Shown: in pieces, positions 24,493-34,019 of the stretch | Layout: every line of letters begins with the position of its first letter | How positions within the stretch are numbered: the first letter of the stretch is position 1 | Source: an uncultured Microbacterium sp. | Lineage (GTDB): Bacteria; Actinomycetota; Actinomycetes; Actinomycetales; Microbacteriaceae | Reading direction: 5' to 3' | Length of the DNA: 64,000 bases | Assembly (NCBI RefSeq): GCF_947488465.1 | Contig: NZ_CANKZA010000003.1 | Coordinates: 186,001-250,000, forward strand | Notes under the pieces: generated by a model | Told to the model about the DNA's origin: nothing | The model's database searches: none | The model's input: the letters and a program-made list of their open reading frames with translations, nothing else | Made by a program: the position numbers and the translations under genes

Positions 24493-25787
24493 GTGGCCAC
24501 GACCCGTACACGCCCGAGAGTGGTGACCCGGCCTTCGATGTCGAGTCGTACGACCTTCAGATCGACTACCGCGTGCGCACCAACCGGCTCGAGGGGCGAG
24601 CGATCATCAACGCCGTCGCGACCAAGGCGGTCTCCGCGATCAGTCTCGACCTCGTGGGTCTCCGCGCGACGCGCGTGCGTCTCGACGGCGATCGCCGCAC
24701 GCAGTTCACGCCGGGACCACGCAAGCTGCGGGTGAAATCGCCGCGGGTTCTGCAGGCGGGGGAGCGCTTTTCGCTCGACATCACGTACGCGGGGAGCCCC
24801 GGGCCGCGGCGATCGCGGTGGGGCACGATCGGCTGGGAAGAGCTCGAGGACGGCGCGCTGGTTGCGGCCCAGCCCACCGGTGCTCCCACGTGGTTTCCCT
24901 GCAATGACCGCCCCGACGACCGCGCGCGCATGCGTGTGTCGGTGACGACGGATGCTGGTTACCTGCCCGTGCCGACCGGTCGTCCCGTGGGGAAGTCGCT
25001 GAGCGGTGGCCGGGTGACGGTGATCGCGGAGTCGACCGTGCCGGTGGCCACGTATCTCGCTGCTGTCCACATCGGCGCGTACGAGCAGACGGCGCTCGCG
25101 GGTGATGACCGCGTGCGGGTGTTCGCCCCGCCGGCATTGCGCGCGGACGTGTGGCGCGCTTTTCAGGACGTTCCGCGCATGCTCGCCCTGTTCGACGCCG
25201 AGTTCGGTGCCTATCCGCAAGAGGATTGCGCGCTCGTCGTGACGGCGGATGAGCTCGAGATCCCGCTCGAAGCCCAGGGGATGGCGGTGTTCGGCGTCAA
25301 TCACCTCGTCCCGGCGGAACAGCGGCTGATCGCCCATGAGCTCGCGCACCAGTGGTTCGGCAACAGCGTGGGTCTTGCCCGCTGGCGCGATATCTGGCTC
25401 AACGAGGGGTTCGCCTGCTACGCCGAGTGGATGTGGTCGGAGGCATCCGGAGGTCCGACGGTCGCCGAGAGAGCAGCGCAGTACCACGCGCGGCTGCGGA
25501 CGCTTCCGCAGAATCTCGTGCTCGGTGATCCCGGCCCCGACCTCATGTTCGACGACCGGGTCTACAAGCGGGGCGCGCTCACGCTCTATGCGCTGCGATG
25601 CGCCCTCGGCACGCAGACGTTCTCCGCCCTCGTGCGCGAGTGGACGGCGGCGCACCGCCACGCACTGGTCACGAGCGACGACTTCCGTGCGTTCGCGTCG
25701 CAGACAAGCGGCGTCGATCTCAGCGGCCTTTTCGCCGCCTGGCTGGATTCGCCGCTCCTGCCCCCGCTCCCCGTTCGCCCGCGCTGA
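24489..25787 (+). CDS. M1-family zinc metallopeptidase
   Basis: The 432-residue peptidase has the N-terminal beta-sandwich of M1 aminopeptidases and the zinc site HELAHQWFG (His283, Glu284, His287) with the third ligand Glu306 in NEGFACYAEW, the standard HEXXH-X18-E spacing. It lacks the large C-terminal helical domain of aminopeptidase N, so it is a short form. GTG 24489 overlaps the pls stop by 4 nt, implying coupled translation. It may trim or degrade the Pls product, or protect the producer; this is inferred from linkage. Confidence 0.9.
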   Translation: MSGHDPYTPESGDPAFDVESYDLQIDYRVRTNRLEGRAIINAVATKAVSAISLDLVGLRATRVRLDGDRRTQFTPGPRKLRVKSPRVLQAGERFSLDITYAGSPGPRRSRWGTIGWEELEDGALVAAQPTGAPTWFPCNDRPDDRARMRVSVTTDAGYLPVPTGRPVGKSLSGGRVTVIAESTVPVATYLAAVHIGAYEQTALAGDDRVRVFAPPALRADVWRAFQDVPRMLALFDAEFGAYPQEDCALVVTADELEIPLEAQGMAVFGVNHLVPAEQRLIAHELAHQWFGNSVGLARWRDIWLNEGFACYAEWMWSEASGGPTVAERAAQYHARLRTLPQNLVLGDPGPDLMFDDRVYKRGALTLYALRCALGTQTFSALVREWTAAHRHALVTSDDFRAFASQTSGVDLSGLFAAWLDSPLLPPLPVRPR

Positions 25788-25868
25788 TCGAGCAGGAACC
25801 CTCTCGCTGAGTGAGTAGCCCGCAGAGCGGGCGTATCGACATCACGCGCTACCGCTGGTGATCTCGAT

Positions 25869-26216
25869 CTACGGGACGTCGGGCCCGAGCATCCCTTCGG
25901 TCGGGATGCCGGCCGCTGGGCCCTTGAGCTCGACGAGCATGGTGTGAGTCGGGGTGGTCCCGATGTTTCGGCCGGTGTGCCGCTGGGCGGGGAGCCAGAC
26001 ACTGCGACTCGCTTCGAGCTGAACCTCGCGGACCGTTCCGTTCACCTCGAGTTGGCGGCGAAAACCGCTGAGCGTGATCATCAAACTGTTGGGGTGGACA
26101 TGGGGATGCGTCTGGTCGCCCGGCTCGTCGTGGTACTCCAGCACGCGAACATACTCGTTCTCGAAAACCGTCCGATAATGCTCCGGGTCCGTCACCACCG
26201 GGTCTTCGTTAGCCAT
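25869..26216 (-). CDS. Small cupin-domain protein
   Basis: From ATG 26216 the protein has 115 residues with a single cupin barrel. HPHVHPNSLMITLSG holds the metal-binding His pair, and a second His-containing strand includes QRHTGRNIG. Such stand-alone cupins bind a metal and a small ligand; no reaction can be assigned. An upstream start at 26261 would add 15 unlikely residues. It has no obvious operon partner, being convergent with the peptidase gene. Confidence 0.75.
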   Translation of the reverse strand: MANEDPVVTDPEHYRTVFENEYVRVLEYHDEPGDQTHPHVHPNSLMITLSGFRRQLEVNGTVREVQLEASRSVWLPAQRHTGRNIGTTPTHTMLVELKGPAAGIPTEGMLGPDVP

Positions 26217-26402
26217 GCCTGCGACCGTTCTCTCTCGCGGACCGGCGGTACAGGACCCCACTTCGGCCTCAGCAGGCTCCCCGCCGCGACGAGGGGGCGG
26301 GTGTTCGAACCGATGTTGGCGGTGGGGGTGATCGATGGTGGTGAGGATCGAATCGTGGACACGATCCCGCAGGAATCTGTTCTGATGTCACGGGACTAGA
26401 AA

Positions 26403-26424
26403 GGCGGGGCCCGAAGGCCCCGCC
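26403..26424 (-). terminator. Terminator of tRNA-Arg
   Basis: GGCGGGGCC and GGCCCCGCC form a 9-bp stem with a tetraloop (TTCG when read on the minus strand), followed by TTT. It lies 19 bp beyond the tRNA-Arg 3' end in the direction of transcription. Confidence 0.75.
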
Positions 26425-26442
26425 ATCCCCGTGTTTTCTACG

Positions 26443-26515
26443 TGCCCCCGACTGGAATCGAACCAGCGACCTTTGGTACCGGAAACCAACGCTCTATCCC
26501 CTGAGCTACGGAGGC
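26443..26515 (-). tRNA. tRNA-Arg (anticodon CCG)
   Basis: The minus strand gives a 73-nt cloverleaf: acceptor GCCTCCG, D-arm with GCTCAGGGGATAGAGC, anticodon stem TTGGT/ACCAA around TTCCGGT (anticodon CCG), T-arm CTGG-TTCGATTC-CAG and a discriminator A. CCA is not encoded. It reads CGG codons, which are common in this genome. Confidence 0.95.
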
Positions 26516-26531
26516 GTACCGATCGAGACTA

Positions 26532-27290
26532 TCACCGCGAGATCGCGTTGACCGCCGCACTCAGTCGCTCGGCGAGGTAGCGATGACCCGCCGTCGACGG
26601 ATGCTGGCGACCCACACCCGCGTCGATCACGTCGGCATAGTTCTCGGGAGTGATCCATTCGTCGTCCACGGGTGAGATGTACCACCAGCCGCGTTCCGCA
26701 GCGAGCCCCGCGAGGTCGCGGTCGATCGCGGCGGTCGACGCTTCGACCGGGAGGACGTGCGGGGCGGGGCCCAGGATCACGACCCGCGCAGAAGGAAAGG
26801 TCGCTGCAAGCGCATCCCAGGCAGCGTCCACGGCATCCGCGTAACCGGTCGGATACAACAGCCGATCGTTGATTGAGCCCTGGACGACGATCAGATCCGG
26901 CGCGATCGTGGGGTCGAGTGCCGCGATCCGCTCTCCGAATGCTGGCCCATCGATGCCGGCCTTCAGATACCCGCTCCCGCGCACGCCGTCGACGACCGTG
27001 GTCCACCCCGCAAGATCGGCGATGGCATAGGCGTAGCCGAGTTCGGGAACCGTCGCGGCTGAGCCGTAGGTCCACGAGTCGCCGAAGATCAGCACGGTCG
27101 GGTTCTCGGGAAGGTCGAGATCCTCGGGAGTGACCTGCACGGCGGACTGTCCGGCACCGGCGGCAACGGTCGCTTCGGGGGTCGCCCACGGGCGCCAGAT
27201 CGCGACGACCGCGGCCAATGTCAGCATCCCGGCGAGGCCGGCGAGAACCCACGCGGGAACTCGTCGCAGAGGGATGCCGGACGCCGTCAT
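26532..27290 (-). CDS. SGNH/GDSL-family hydrolase, membrane-anchored
   Basis: ATG 27290 gives 252 residues: a transmembrane or signal helix near 12 to 30, then an SGNH esterase domain. Block I is IFGDSWTYG (Ser nucleophile), block II contains RGSGYL, block III VVQGSINDR, and block V is AGVGRQHPSTAGHRYLAE with the catalytic Asp replaced or shifted (GRQHPS) but His present. It likely hydrolyses an ester on a cell-surface glycan or lipid. TACCCT lies 6 nt before the ATG. It is divergent from the transglutaminase-like gene. Confidence 0.82.
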   Translation of the reverse strand: MTASGIPLRRVPAWVLAGLAGMLTLAAVVAIWRPWATPEATVAAGAGQSAVQVTPEDLDLPENPTVLIFGDSWTYGSAATVPELGYAYAIADLAGWTTVVDGVRGSGYLKAGIDGPAFGERIAALDPTIAPDLIVVQGSINDRLLYPTGYADAVDAAWDALAATFPSARVVILGPAPHVLPVEASTAAIDRDLAGLAAERGWWYISPVDDEWITPENYADVIDAGVGRQHPSTAGHRYLAERLSAAVNAISR

Positions 27291-27405
27291 GGGTAGAGGG
27301 TATGTCAGCCGCTTCCCCGCACCCAAACGTTCGTGTGACCGGAGTGATTGTGGGTCGGAAACCGCCGGTGCAGAAGCACCCCTCCGGGCATGCGAGGATA
27401 CTTCG

Positions 27406-28251
27406 GTGCAACGCATCCTGACCGCTGAACTCGACCTGGAACTGGGGTCGTCCGTCGACCTGATTTTTCAGATCTCGGCCGCTCAACCGGCGCCCGTCGT
27501 GCGCGAGGAATTGACGTTCACCCAGGGTGATCGCGTGTACACGCCGACCGAAGTCGTCGACCAGTCCGGCAGTCGGTTGCACCGCGTGCTCGGCGAAGCG
27601 GGCCCTCTGCACGTGCGCTACGAAGCGGTCATCGACGGCCAGGTCGCGCAGCGGTCCACGAGCGACCTCGAGGCCATCACCTACCTGCGTCCGAGCCGGT
27701 ACTGCCAGTCCGACGAGGTTTTCTCCCAAGCGCGGCGGCAGTTCCGCGGGCTCCAGGGCATCGATCTGATCACAGCGGTCAGTGAGTTCGTCGCTTCCAG
27801 CACGACCTACACGCCCGGGCTCAGCCAGGGAACCGACTCGGCCGTGACGACCCTGATGACCGGTCAAGGCGTCTGTCGCGACTATGCGCACGTCGTCATC
27901 GCACTCCTGCGTGCCATGGACATGCCCGCCCGCTACGCGGCCTGCTTTGCTCCGGGCCTGCGGCCGATGGATTTCCACGCGGTCGCCGAGGCCTACCTCG
28001 ACGGCAGCTGGTACGTCATCGATGCGACGCGGCTCGCCAATCGCCGCTCACTCGTGCGCATCGCGACCGGCCGCGACGCCGCCGACTGTGCGTTCCTCAG
28101 CTATCACGGCGGGCACGTGGGCTTGCAGCGTATGCAGGTGGACGCCTGCATCCTCCCCGACGACGCGGCCGACGTCGATGCGCTCGACGCCGCGATCACC
28201 GCATCCGACCCCGCCGCCGACGACATCGCCGAACTGATCCAGCTCACCTGA
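27406..28251 (+). CDS. Transglutaminase-like cysteine protease-fold protein
   Basis: The GTG at 27406 gives 281 residues. An N-terminal beta-rich domain of about 130 residues (bacterial transglutaminase-like N-terminal region) precedes a transglutaminase core with the triad Cys in GQGVCRDYAH, His in DFHAVAEAYL and Asp in WYVIDATRL. Family members act as proteases or amide-forming enzymes. No signal peptide is seen, so it is probably cytoplasmic. The 115-bp divergent region to the SGNH gene should hold both promoters. Confidence 0.85.
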   Translation: MQRILTAELDLELGSSVDLIFQISAAQPAPVVREELTFTQGDRVYTPTEVVDQSGSRLHRVLGEAGPLHVRYEAVIDGQVAQRSTSDLEAITYLRPSRYCQSDEVFSQARRQFRGLQGIDLITAVSEFVASSTTYTPGLSQGTDSAVTTLMTGQGVCRDYAHVVIALLRAMDMPARYAACFAPGLRPMDFHAVAEAYLDGSWYVIDATRLANRRSLVRIATGRDAADCAFLSYHGGHVGLQRMQVDACILPDDAADVDALDAAITASDPAADDIAELIQLT

Positions 28252-28661
28252 CCTCCGCACTTTGCTCAGTGGCATGGCACCTGGGGCTGGTGTGAACTCC
28301 TGAGGCCCACGGGTCGGCTTGCGGCGATCGGATCATACGACCGGACACCCACCCCCGGACCTCCCGCCGTCCGGAAGCACGCACGACCGCGTGTGTCCGC
28401 AGCCCTTATTCAGTCTGCACGCGGGCCCACGGGCCCGTGCTCCGCGTCATGACGGGGGAGTAGCGCCGGGCAGTTCGCGGGGAGACTGAATACGGAACAT
28501 GTCGGGGTGGCGCCGGGCCGCGGCGCGGGGTCGGTTCAGCCGGATGGCGGGGCTGGCGCGCATTGTTGGGGCTCCAGGGGCGACGTGCGGCGTAGGGACC
28601 GTGCGACCGGACAGGTTGGGACACGGGACCGGTGCGAGAGCGCCGGTAGAATTGCCGGGTT
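28252..28661. other. 410-bp noncoding leader region upstream of argS
   Basis: No gene is evident. It contains an inverted repeat, TATTCAGTCT (28407) and AGACTGAATA (28483), flanking a GC-rich hairpin around GGGCCCACGGGCCC (28422 to 28435). A 10-bp direct repeat, CGACCGGACA, occurs at 28338 and 28604. The argS -10 TAGAAT (28647 to 28652) ends the region. It might hold a small RNA or a vestigial gene. Confidence 0.45.
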
Positions 28662-30329
28662 ATGAATCCTGAAGCGCTCTCCGCCGCCCTGCTCGCCGTC
28701 GTCAGCCCGCTCGCCGAGGCGCGACGCCCGGGCGCGAGCGCGGGATGGACGCCCGAGGACTTCGTGATCGAGCGCCCGAAAAACCGCGATCACGGCGATT
28801 GGGCCTCCAACGCCGCGATGAAACTCGCGAAGGGCCTCGGCGCGAACCCGCGCGAATTCGCCGCGGAGATCGCCGCCGCCCTCGCCGCGACCGACGGCGT
28901 CGCGAGCGTCGAGGTCGCCGGTCCCGGCTTCATCAACATCCGCCTCGAAGCCGGTGCCGCGGGTGCCCTGGCGAAGACGATCGTGGATGCCGGCGCTGCC
29001 TTCGGCTCGAACGACACCCAGCGTGGCCAGACCATCAACCTCGAGTTCGTCAGCGCGAACCCGACCGGTCCGATGCACATCGGGCACACGCGCTGGGCGG
29101 CCCTCGGCGACGCGATCGCCCGGGTGCTGCTCGCGAGTGGCGCGACCCTCGTTCGCGAGTTCTACATCAACGACGCCGGCGCCCAGATGGAACGGTTCGG
29201 GCGGTCGGTGCTCGCCCGCGCCAAGGGGGAGCCGACACCGGAGGACGGATACCCCGGGTCGTACATCGACGATCTCGCGCGCCGGGTGCTCGATCAGCGC
29301 CCCGATCTGCTCGATCTTCCGGCCGACGAGCAGGTGGCCGAGGCCCGCGACCTCGCCTACGCGCTCCAGCTGGGCGATCTGCAGGCGTCGCTGGAGAAGT
29401 TCAACGTGCACTTCGATGTCTTCTTCAGCGAGCGGACGCTCCATGCGAAGGGCGCGAACGGTGAGCCGAGTCTCGTCGACGACGCCGTCGATCGCCTGCG
29501 GGCACAGGGCCATGTCTTCGACCAGGACGACGCGGTCTGGGTGCGCACGACCGATTTCGGCGACGACAAGGACCGTGTCATCCGCCGTTCCAACGGGGAG
29601 TACACCTATTTCGCCGCGGATGCCGCGTACTACCTCAACAAGAGCGACCGCGGCTACGCACACAAGATCTACCTGCTCGGCGCCGATCACCACGGGTACG
29701 TCCACCGCCTCAAGGCCCTCGCCGGCGCGGCCGGCGATGACCCGGATCGCGACATCGAGGTGCTCATCGGGCAGCTGGTGTCGATCAACGGCGCGAAGCT
29801 CTCCAAGCGCGCGGGCAACATCATCGAGCTCGACGATCTGCGCGAATGGTTGGGAACGGACGCCCTGCGCTATTCGCTCGCCCGCTATCCGGCCGACTCG
29901 CCGCTGACGCTCGACCCTGAGGTGCTCACGAAGCGGACGAACGACAATCCCGTCTTCTACGTGCAGTACGCCCATGCCCGTACGCACAACGTGGGGAGGA
30001 ACGCGGCGGATTCGGGCGTGACCCGCGAGGCGTTCGTGCCGGAGCTCCTCGATCACGAGACCGAGTCCGCCCTCCTCGGCGCGCTCCAGGAGTTTCCGCG
30101 GGTGGTCGCGTTCGCCGCGGACGTGCGCGAACCGCACCGTGTCGCGCGCTATCTCGAGGAGCTCGCCGGCCTCTACCACCGCTGGTACGACAACTGCCGC
30201 GTCACCCCGCTGGGTGACGAGGAGGTCACCGACCTCCACCGCACCCGCCTGTGGCTGAACGATGCCACCGGTCAGGTGCTCCGCAACGGCCTCGATCTTC
30301 TCGGCGTGAGCGCGCCCGAACGGATGTGA
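28662..30329 (+). CDS. argS: Arginyl-tRNA synthetase
   Basis: The 555-residue class I synthetase has the Arg-tRNA synthetase N-terminal domain, the HIGH motif as GPMHIGHTR (His139), the KMSKS-equivalent KLSKRAGN near residue 383, and a C-terminal DALR anticodon-binding domain with [10 protein letters not shown]. It charges tRNA-Arg. TAGAAT lies 9 nt before the ATG and there is no clear Shine-Dalgarno sequence. It precedes the DUF2993 gene and the lysA-hom-thr cluster. Confidence 0.97.
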   Translation: MNPEALSAALLAVVSPLAEARRPGASAGWTPEDFVIERPKNRDHGDWASNAAMKLAKGLGANPREFAAEIAAALAATDGVASVEVAGPGFINIRLEAGAAGALAKTIVDAGAAFGSNDTQRGQTINLEFVSANPTGPMHIGHTRWAALGDAIARVLLASGATLVREFYINDAGAQMERFGRSVLARAKGEPTPEDGYPGSYIDDLARRVLDQRPDLLDLPADEQVAEARDLAYALQLGDLQASLEKFNVHFDVFFSERTLHAKGANGEPSLVDDAVDRLRAQGHVFDQDDAVWVRTTDFGDDKDRVIRRSNGEYTYFAADAAYYLNKSDRGYAHKIYLLGADHHGYVHRLKALAGAAGDDPDRDIEVLIGQLVSINGAKLSKRAGNIIELDDLREWLGTDALRYSLARYPADSPLTLDPEVLTKRTNDNPVFYVQYAHARTHNVGRNAADSGVTREAFVPELLDHETESALLGALQEFPRVVAFAADVREPHRVARYLEELAGLYHRWYDNCRVTPLGDEEVTDLHRTRLWLNDATGQVLRNGLDLLGVSAPERM

Positions 30330-30333
30330 CGAC

Positions 30334-31158
30334 GTGACCGACGAGCATCCGACGCAGCCTCTCCCTGACCCGGATGCGCGCTGGGTGCTCTCCCGCGACG
30401 CGGCGCCCGCGAAACGCCGCCGCTGGCCGTGGCTGATCGCGGTGCTCGCCGTCGTGGCGCTCATCATCGGTGCCTGGTTCGCGGGGGAGTACATCGCCCG
30501 CGGCATCGTCATGAAGACGATCCGCGACCAGGTGGTCACCCAGCTCTCCCTGCCGGCCGATCAGCAGATCGACATCGATGTGCCCGGCCCGCTGATCCCA
30601 CAGCTGATCGTCGGGAGTTTCGCCGACCTGTCGATCTCGTCGGAGGATGTGCTCCTGGAAGGAATCACCGCGGACATCAGCGTGACCGCGCAGGATGTCC
30701 CGCTCCGCGGTGGGGACTGGAGCGGGGCGTACGCGAGGGTCGCGCTCGACGAGGACCAGCTCCGTTCGCTCCTCGCGCAGGTCGAGGGATTTCCCGCCGA
30801 CTCGGTCACGCTCGATGCGCCGGACGTCGCCGCGAGCTTCGAGCTCCGACTCTTCGCCCTCAGCGTGCCGGTGGGTGTCTCCCTCACTCCCCGCGCGGAG
30901 GGCGGCGACATCGTGCTGACACCCTCGACGCTCCAGGTGGGGGGCGCGGAGCTCTCCGCGGAAGCGCTGACCCAGCAGTTCGGTGCCATCGCATCGACCG
31001 TCCTCCGGGACTGGGATGTCTGCATCGCCGATCAACTGCCGAGCGCGCTCACGCTGACCGCGATCGCCGTCGAGCGCGAGCAGGTCGTCGCGGACTTCGA
31101 GATCGACAGCGCCATCCTTCAGCAGAGCGGGTCCGTGCCGCGGGGCACCTGCTCCTGA
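30334..31158 (+). CDS. DUF2993/LmeA-family membrane-anchored lipid-binding protein
   Basis: The 274-residue protein has a short cytoplasmic tail, one transmembrane helix near residues 30 to 52 (WPWLIAVLAVVALIIGAWFA), and an extracytoplasmic beta-rich DUF2993 domain with repeated amphipathic strands. Mycobacterial LmeA of this family binds phosphatidylinositides and affects lipomannan elongation. The GTG begins 4 nt after the argS stop, so the gene is cotranscribed with it. Its exact ligand is unknown. Confidence 0.8.
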   Translation: MTDEHPTQPLPDPDARWVLSRDAAPAKRRRWPWLIAVLAVVALIIGAWFAGEYIARGIVMKTIRDQVVTQLSLPADQQIDIDVPGPLIPQLIVGSFADLSISSEDVLLEGITADISVTAQDVPLRGGDWSGAYARVALDEDQLRSLLAQVEGFPADSVTLDAPDVAASFELRLFALSVPVGVSLTPRAEGGDIVLTPSTLQVGGAELSAEALTQQFGAIASTVLRDWDVCIADQLPSALTLTAIAVEREQVVADFEIDSAILQQSGSVPRGTCS

Positions 31159-31283
31159 TTCGCACAGCGTCACACGGCGGGCCGCCGCGCGCCGGTGCCC
31201 TAGACTGCAAGGACCGTCTGCCCGGATGGCCGGAGCGTGAACACGCCGCCCGCCGTCCGCATCCCATCCGATTGGTGCCCCTC

Positions 31284-32693
31284 GTGTCCGTCGCCCCCGA
31301 CCGCCCGCTCGTGCCCGACTGGCTCGCCGTCCCGGACGACGCGAACGCGCTCGCCGCTGCCGTCTGGCCGGCTTCCGCCGACCGCGATGAGCACGGGGTC
31401 CTGCAGATCGCCGGCGTCCCGGTCACGGACCTTCGCGAAGAGTTCGGTACTCCGCTCTACGTCCTCGACGAGGATGCTGTCCGCGCCCGCGCCCGGCAGG
31501 TGCGCGAGGCGTTCGAGACCGCCGCCGCCCGCCACGGCACGCGAGCACGGGTCTACTACGCCGGCAAGGCGTTCCTGTCGACCGAGGTCGTGCGCTGGGT
31601 GACCGGCGAAGGACTCGCGGTCGATGTCGCCACCGCGGGTGAGCTCGCCGTGGCGCTCGCGGCCGGCGCCGATCCGGCGCGGATCGGTCTGCACGGCAAT
31701 AACAAGTCGGTCGCCGAACTCACCCAGGCCGTCGAGCTCGGCCTCGGGTCGGTCGTGCTCGACAGTGAGATCGAGCTCGAGCGCCTCGCCGCGATCGCCG
31801 AGCGGCGCGGAGTCGTCCAACCGGTGCTCATCCGGGTCAACAGCGGCGTCCACGCGGAAACACACGACTTCCTCGCCACCGCGCACGAAGACCAGAAGTT
31901 CGGCTTCGCGCTGGCGGACGCGCCGGCCGTCGTCTCCCGCATCCGCGAACTCTCGTCGCTGCGCTTCCTGGGCTTGCACTGTCACATCGGCTCCCAGATC
32001 TTCGGGACCGCCGGCTTCGAGGAATCCGCGGGGCGTGTGGTCGAGCTCCACGCGGAACTGTCGGTCGGCGGCGAGATCCCGGTCCTCAACCTCGGTGGCG
32101 GGTTCGGCATCGCCTACACCTCCGTGGACACCCCGACGCCCATCGAGCAGCTCGCCGACGGCATTGTGGACGCGGTCGCCCGCGAGTGCGCTGTCCGCGG
32201 CATCCCGCTGCCGACGCTCGCCTTCGAGCCCGGCCGCACGATCGTCGGCCGCGCCGGCGTGACGCTGTACGAGACGGGCACAGTCAAGCCCGTGCAGGTG
32301 AGCGACGACCTCACCCGCCTGTACGTGAGTGTCGACGGCGGGATGAGCGACAATGCGCGCCCCGCGCTCTACGGTGCGCAATACTCCGCGCGCATTGCGT
32401 CGCGGACCTCGACCGCGGAGCCCGCGCTCACGCGCGTCGTCGGGCGTCACTGCGAGTCCGGTGACATCGTGGTGGATGCCGAGTATCTGCCGGGAGACGT
32501 CACTCCCGGCGATCTGCTGGCCGTGCCCGCGACCGGTGCCTACTGCTACTCGCTTGCGAGCAACTACAACGTCGTCCCCCGTCCTCCCGTCGTCGCCGTC
32601 CGCCACGGTGCGGCGCGCGTGATCGTGCGCGGCGAGACGATCGACGATCTGCTGGCGCGCGACGCCGGCGTCACCATCAAGGAGCGTGCATGA
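31284..32693 (+). CDS. lysA: Diaminopimelate decarboxylase
   Basis: The 469-residue fold-type-III PLP enzyme has the cofactor Lys95 in YYAGKAFLS, the His of LHCHIGSQI, the Gly-rich phosphate-binding NLGGGFG, the EPGR motif, and the second active-site Cys in GRHCESGDIV. It makes L-lysine from meso-diaminopimelate. GTG 31284 is chosen; GTG 31275 is possible. TAGACT at 31201 is the likely -10, leaving a leader of about 70 nt. I saw no lysine riboswitch. It overlaps hom (ATGA). Confidence 0.96.
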   Translation: MSVAPDRPLVPDWLAVPDDANALAAAVWPASADRDEHGVLQIAGVPVTDLREEFGTPLYVLDEDAVRARARQVREAFETAAARHGTRARVYYAGKAFLSTEVVRWVTGEGLAVDVATAGELAVALAAGADPARIGLHGNNKSVAELTQAVELGLGSVVLDSEIELERLAAIAERRGVVQPVLIRVNSGVHAETHDFLATAHEDQKFGFALADAPAVVSRIRELSSLRFLGLHCHIGSQIFGTAGFEESAGRVVELHAELSVGGEIPVLNLGGGFGIAYTSVDTPTPIEQLADGIVDAVARECAVRGIPLPTLAFEPGRTIVGRAGVTLYETGTVKPVQVSDDLTRLYVSVDGGMSDNARPALYGAQYSARIASRTSTAEPALTRVVGRHCESGDIVVDAEYLPGDVTPGDLLAVPATGAYCYSLASNYNVVPRPPVVAVRHGAARVIVRGETIDDLLARDAGVTIKERA

Positions 32694-34018
32694 CCGAATA
32701 TCGCCGCCTACGCGTGGCGCTGCTGGGCGCCGGAGCCGTCGGCTCCCAGGTCGCCGACCTGCTGCGCAAGCACGGGGACGAACTGGCCGACCGGGCCGGT
32801 GCGGCCCTCGATCTCGTCGGCATCGCCGTGCGTGACCTCGACGCGCCGCGGGAAACGGATCTGCCGCGTGAGCTGTTCACGACCGACGCCAGTGAGCTGA
32901 TTCTCGGCGCCGACATCGTGATCGAACTGATGGGCGGCATCGAGCCCGCACGCGAGTACATCCTGCAGGCGCTGAACTCGGGAGCCGACGTCGTCACCGC
33001 CAACAAGGCGCTGCTGGCCACCCACGGCCCGGAGATCTTCGACGCCGCCGATCAGGTCGGCGCCTCGGTGTACTACGAGGCCGCCGCCGCCGGTGCGATC
33101 CCCATCATCCGGCCGCTGCGTGATTCGCTCGCCGGTGACCGCGTGCAGCGCATCATGGGCATCGTCAACGGCACGACGAACTACATCCTCGACCGGATGG
33201 ACCGCGAGGGCAGCGACTTCGCCGAGGTCCTCGCCGATGCGCAGGCGCTCGGGTACGCCGAATCCGACCCCACGGCCGACATCGAAGGCTACGACGCCGC
33301 GCAGAAGGCGGCCATCCTCGCCTCTCTCGCCTTCCACACGGCGGTTCCGCTCGAGGCCGTGCACCGTGAGGGCATCACCCACATCGACAAGAACGTGATG
33401 GATGCTGCCCGTCACGCGGGTTTCGTCGTCAAGCTCCTCGCGGTGTGTGAGCGGATCGTCGGGGACGACGCATCCCAGCCCGCGGGCGACGCGATCTCGG
33501 TCCGCGTATACCCCGCGCTCGTCCCTCGGGATCACCCGCTGGCCAGCGTCCATGGCGCGAACAACGCCGTGTTCGTCCAGGCCGAAGCGGCCGGCAACCT
33601 CATGTTCTACGGTGCCGGCGCTGGCGGAGTGCAGACCGCGTCGGCCGTGCTCGGCGACGTCGTCTCCGCCGCCCGCCGGCATATCGCCGGTGGCGTCGGT
33701 GTCGGCGAATCCACGCGCGCCAACCTACCCGTGCTGCCGATCGGGCGGGTCACGACCCGCTACCAGATCACGCTCGAGGTATCGGACGAGCAGGGTGTCC
33801 TGGCGACGGTCGCCGGCATCCTGAGCGACGGCCGCGTGTCGATCGCGACGGTCGAACAGACCGTCTTGACAGAGAACAACGGCGATCCGGGAGTGGCCCG
33901 CATCGTCATCGGAACCCACCGAGCGCTCGAGCAGGATCTCAGCGAAACGGTCGACCACCTCGCCGCGAGCGGCGTCGTGGAGCGGGTTGTTTCGGTTCTG
34001 CGAGTAGAAGGAGACTGA
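32690..34018 (+). CDS. hom: Homoserine dehydrogenase
   Basis: The 442-residue enzyme has the N-terminal NAD(P)-binding motif [15 protein letters not shown], the catalytic region with [18 protein letters not shown] and [11 protein letters not shown], and a C-terminal ACT domain (about residues 355 to 440) for threonine feedback. It reduces aspartate semialdehyde to homoserine. The ATG overlaps the lysA stop, and thrC follows after 1 nt, so lysA-hom-thrC-thrB form one operon. Confidence 0.97.
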   Translation: MTEYRRLRVALLGAGAVGSQVADLLRKHGDELADRAGAALDLVGIAVRDLDAPRETDLPRELFTTDASELILGADIVIELMGGIEPAREYILQALNSGADVVTANKALLATHGPEIFDAADQVGASVYYEAAAAGAIPIIRPLRDSLAGDRVQRIMGIVNGTTNYILDRMDREGSDFAEVLADAQALGYAESDPTADIEGYDAAQKAAILASLAFHTAVPLEAVHREGITHIDKNVMDAARHAGFVVKLLAVCERIVGDDASQPAGDAISVRVYPALVPRDHPLASVHGANNAVFVQAEAAGNLMFYGAGAGGVQTASAVLGDVVSAARRHIAGGVGVGESTRANLPVLPIGRVTTRYQITLEVSDEQGVLATVAGILSDGRVSIATVEQTVLTENNGDPGVARIVIGTHRALEQDLSETVDHLAASGVVERVVSVLRVEGD

Positions 34019-34019
34019 C

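Noticed and set aside
26300..26330. LexA-type box near TTCGAACCGATGTT
   Set aside because: Only one half matches the actinobacterial SOS palindrome, and no gene start is suitably placed.
31159..31283. Lysine riboswitch before lysA
   Set aside because: The leader is only about 70 to 80 nt from the likely -10 and shows none of the five-helix lysine riboswitch pattern.
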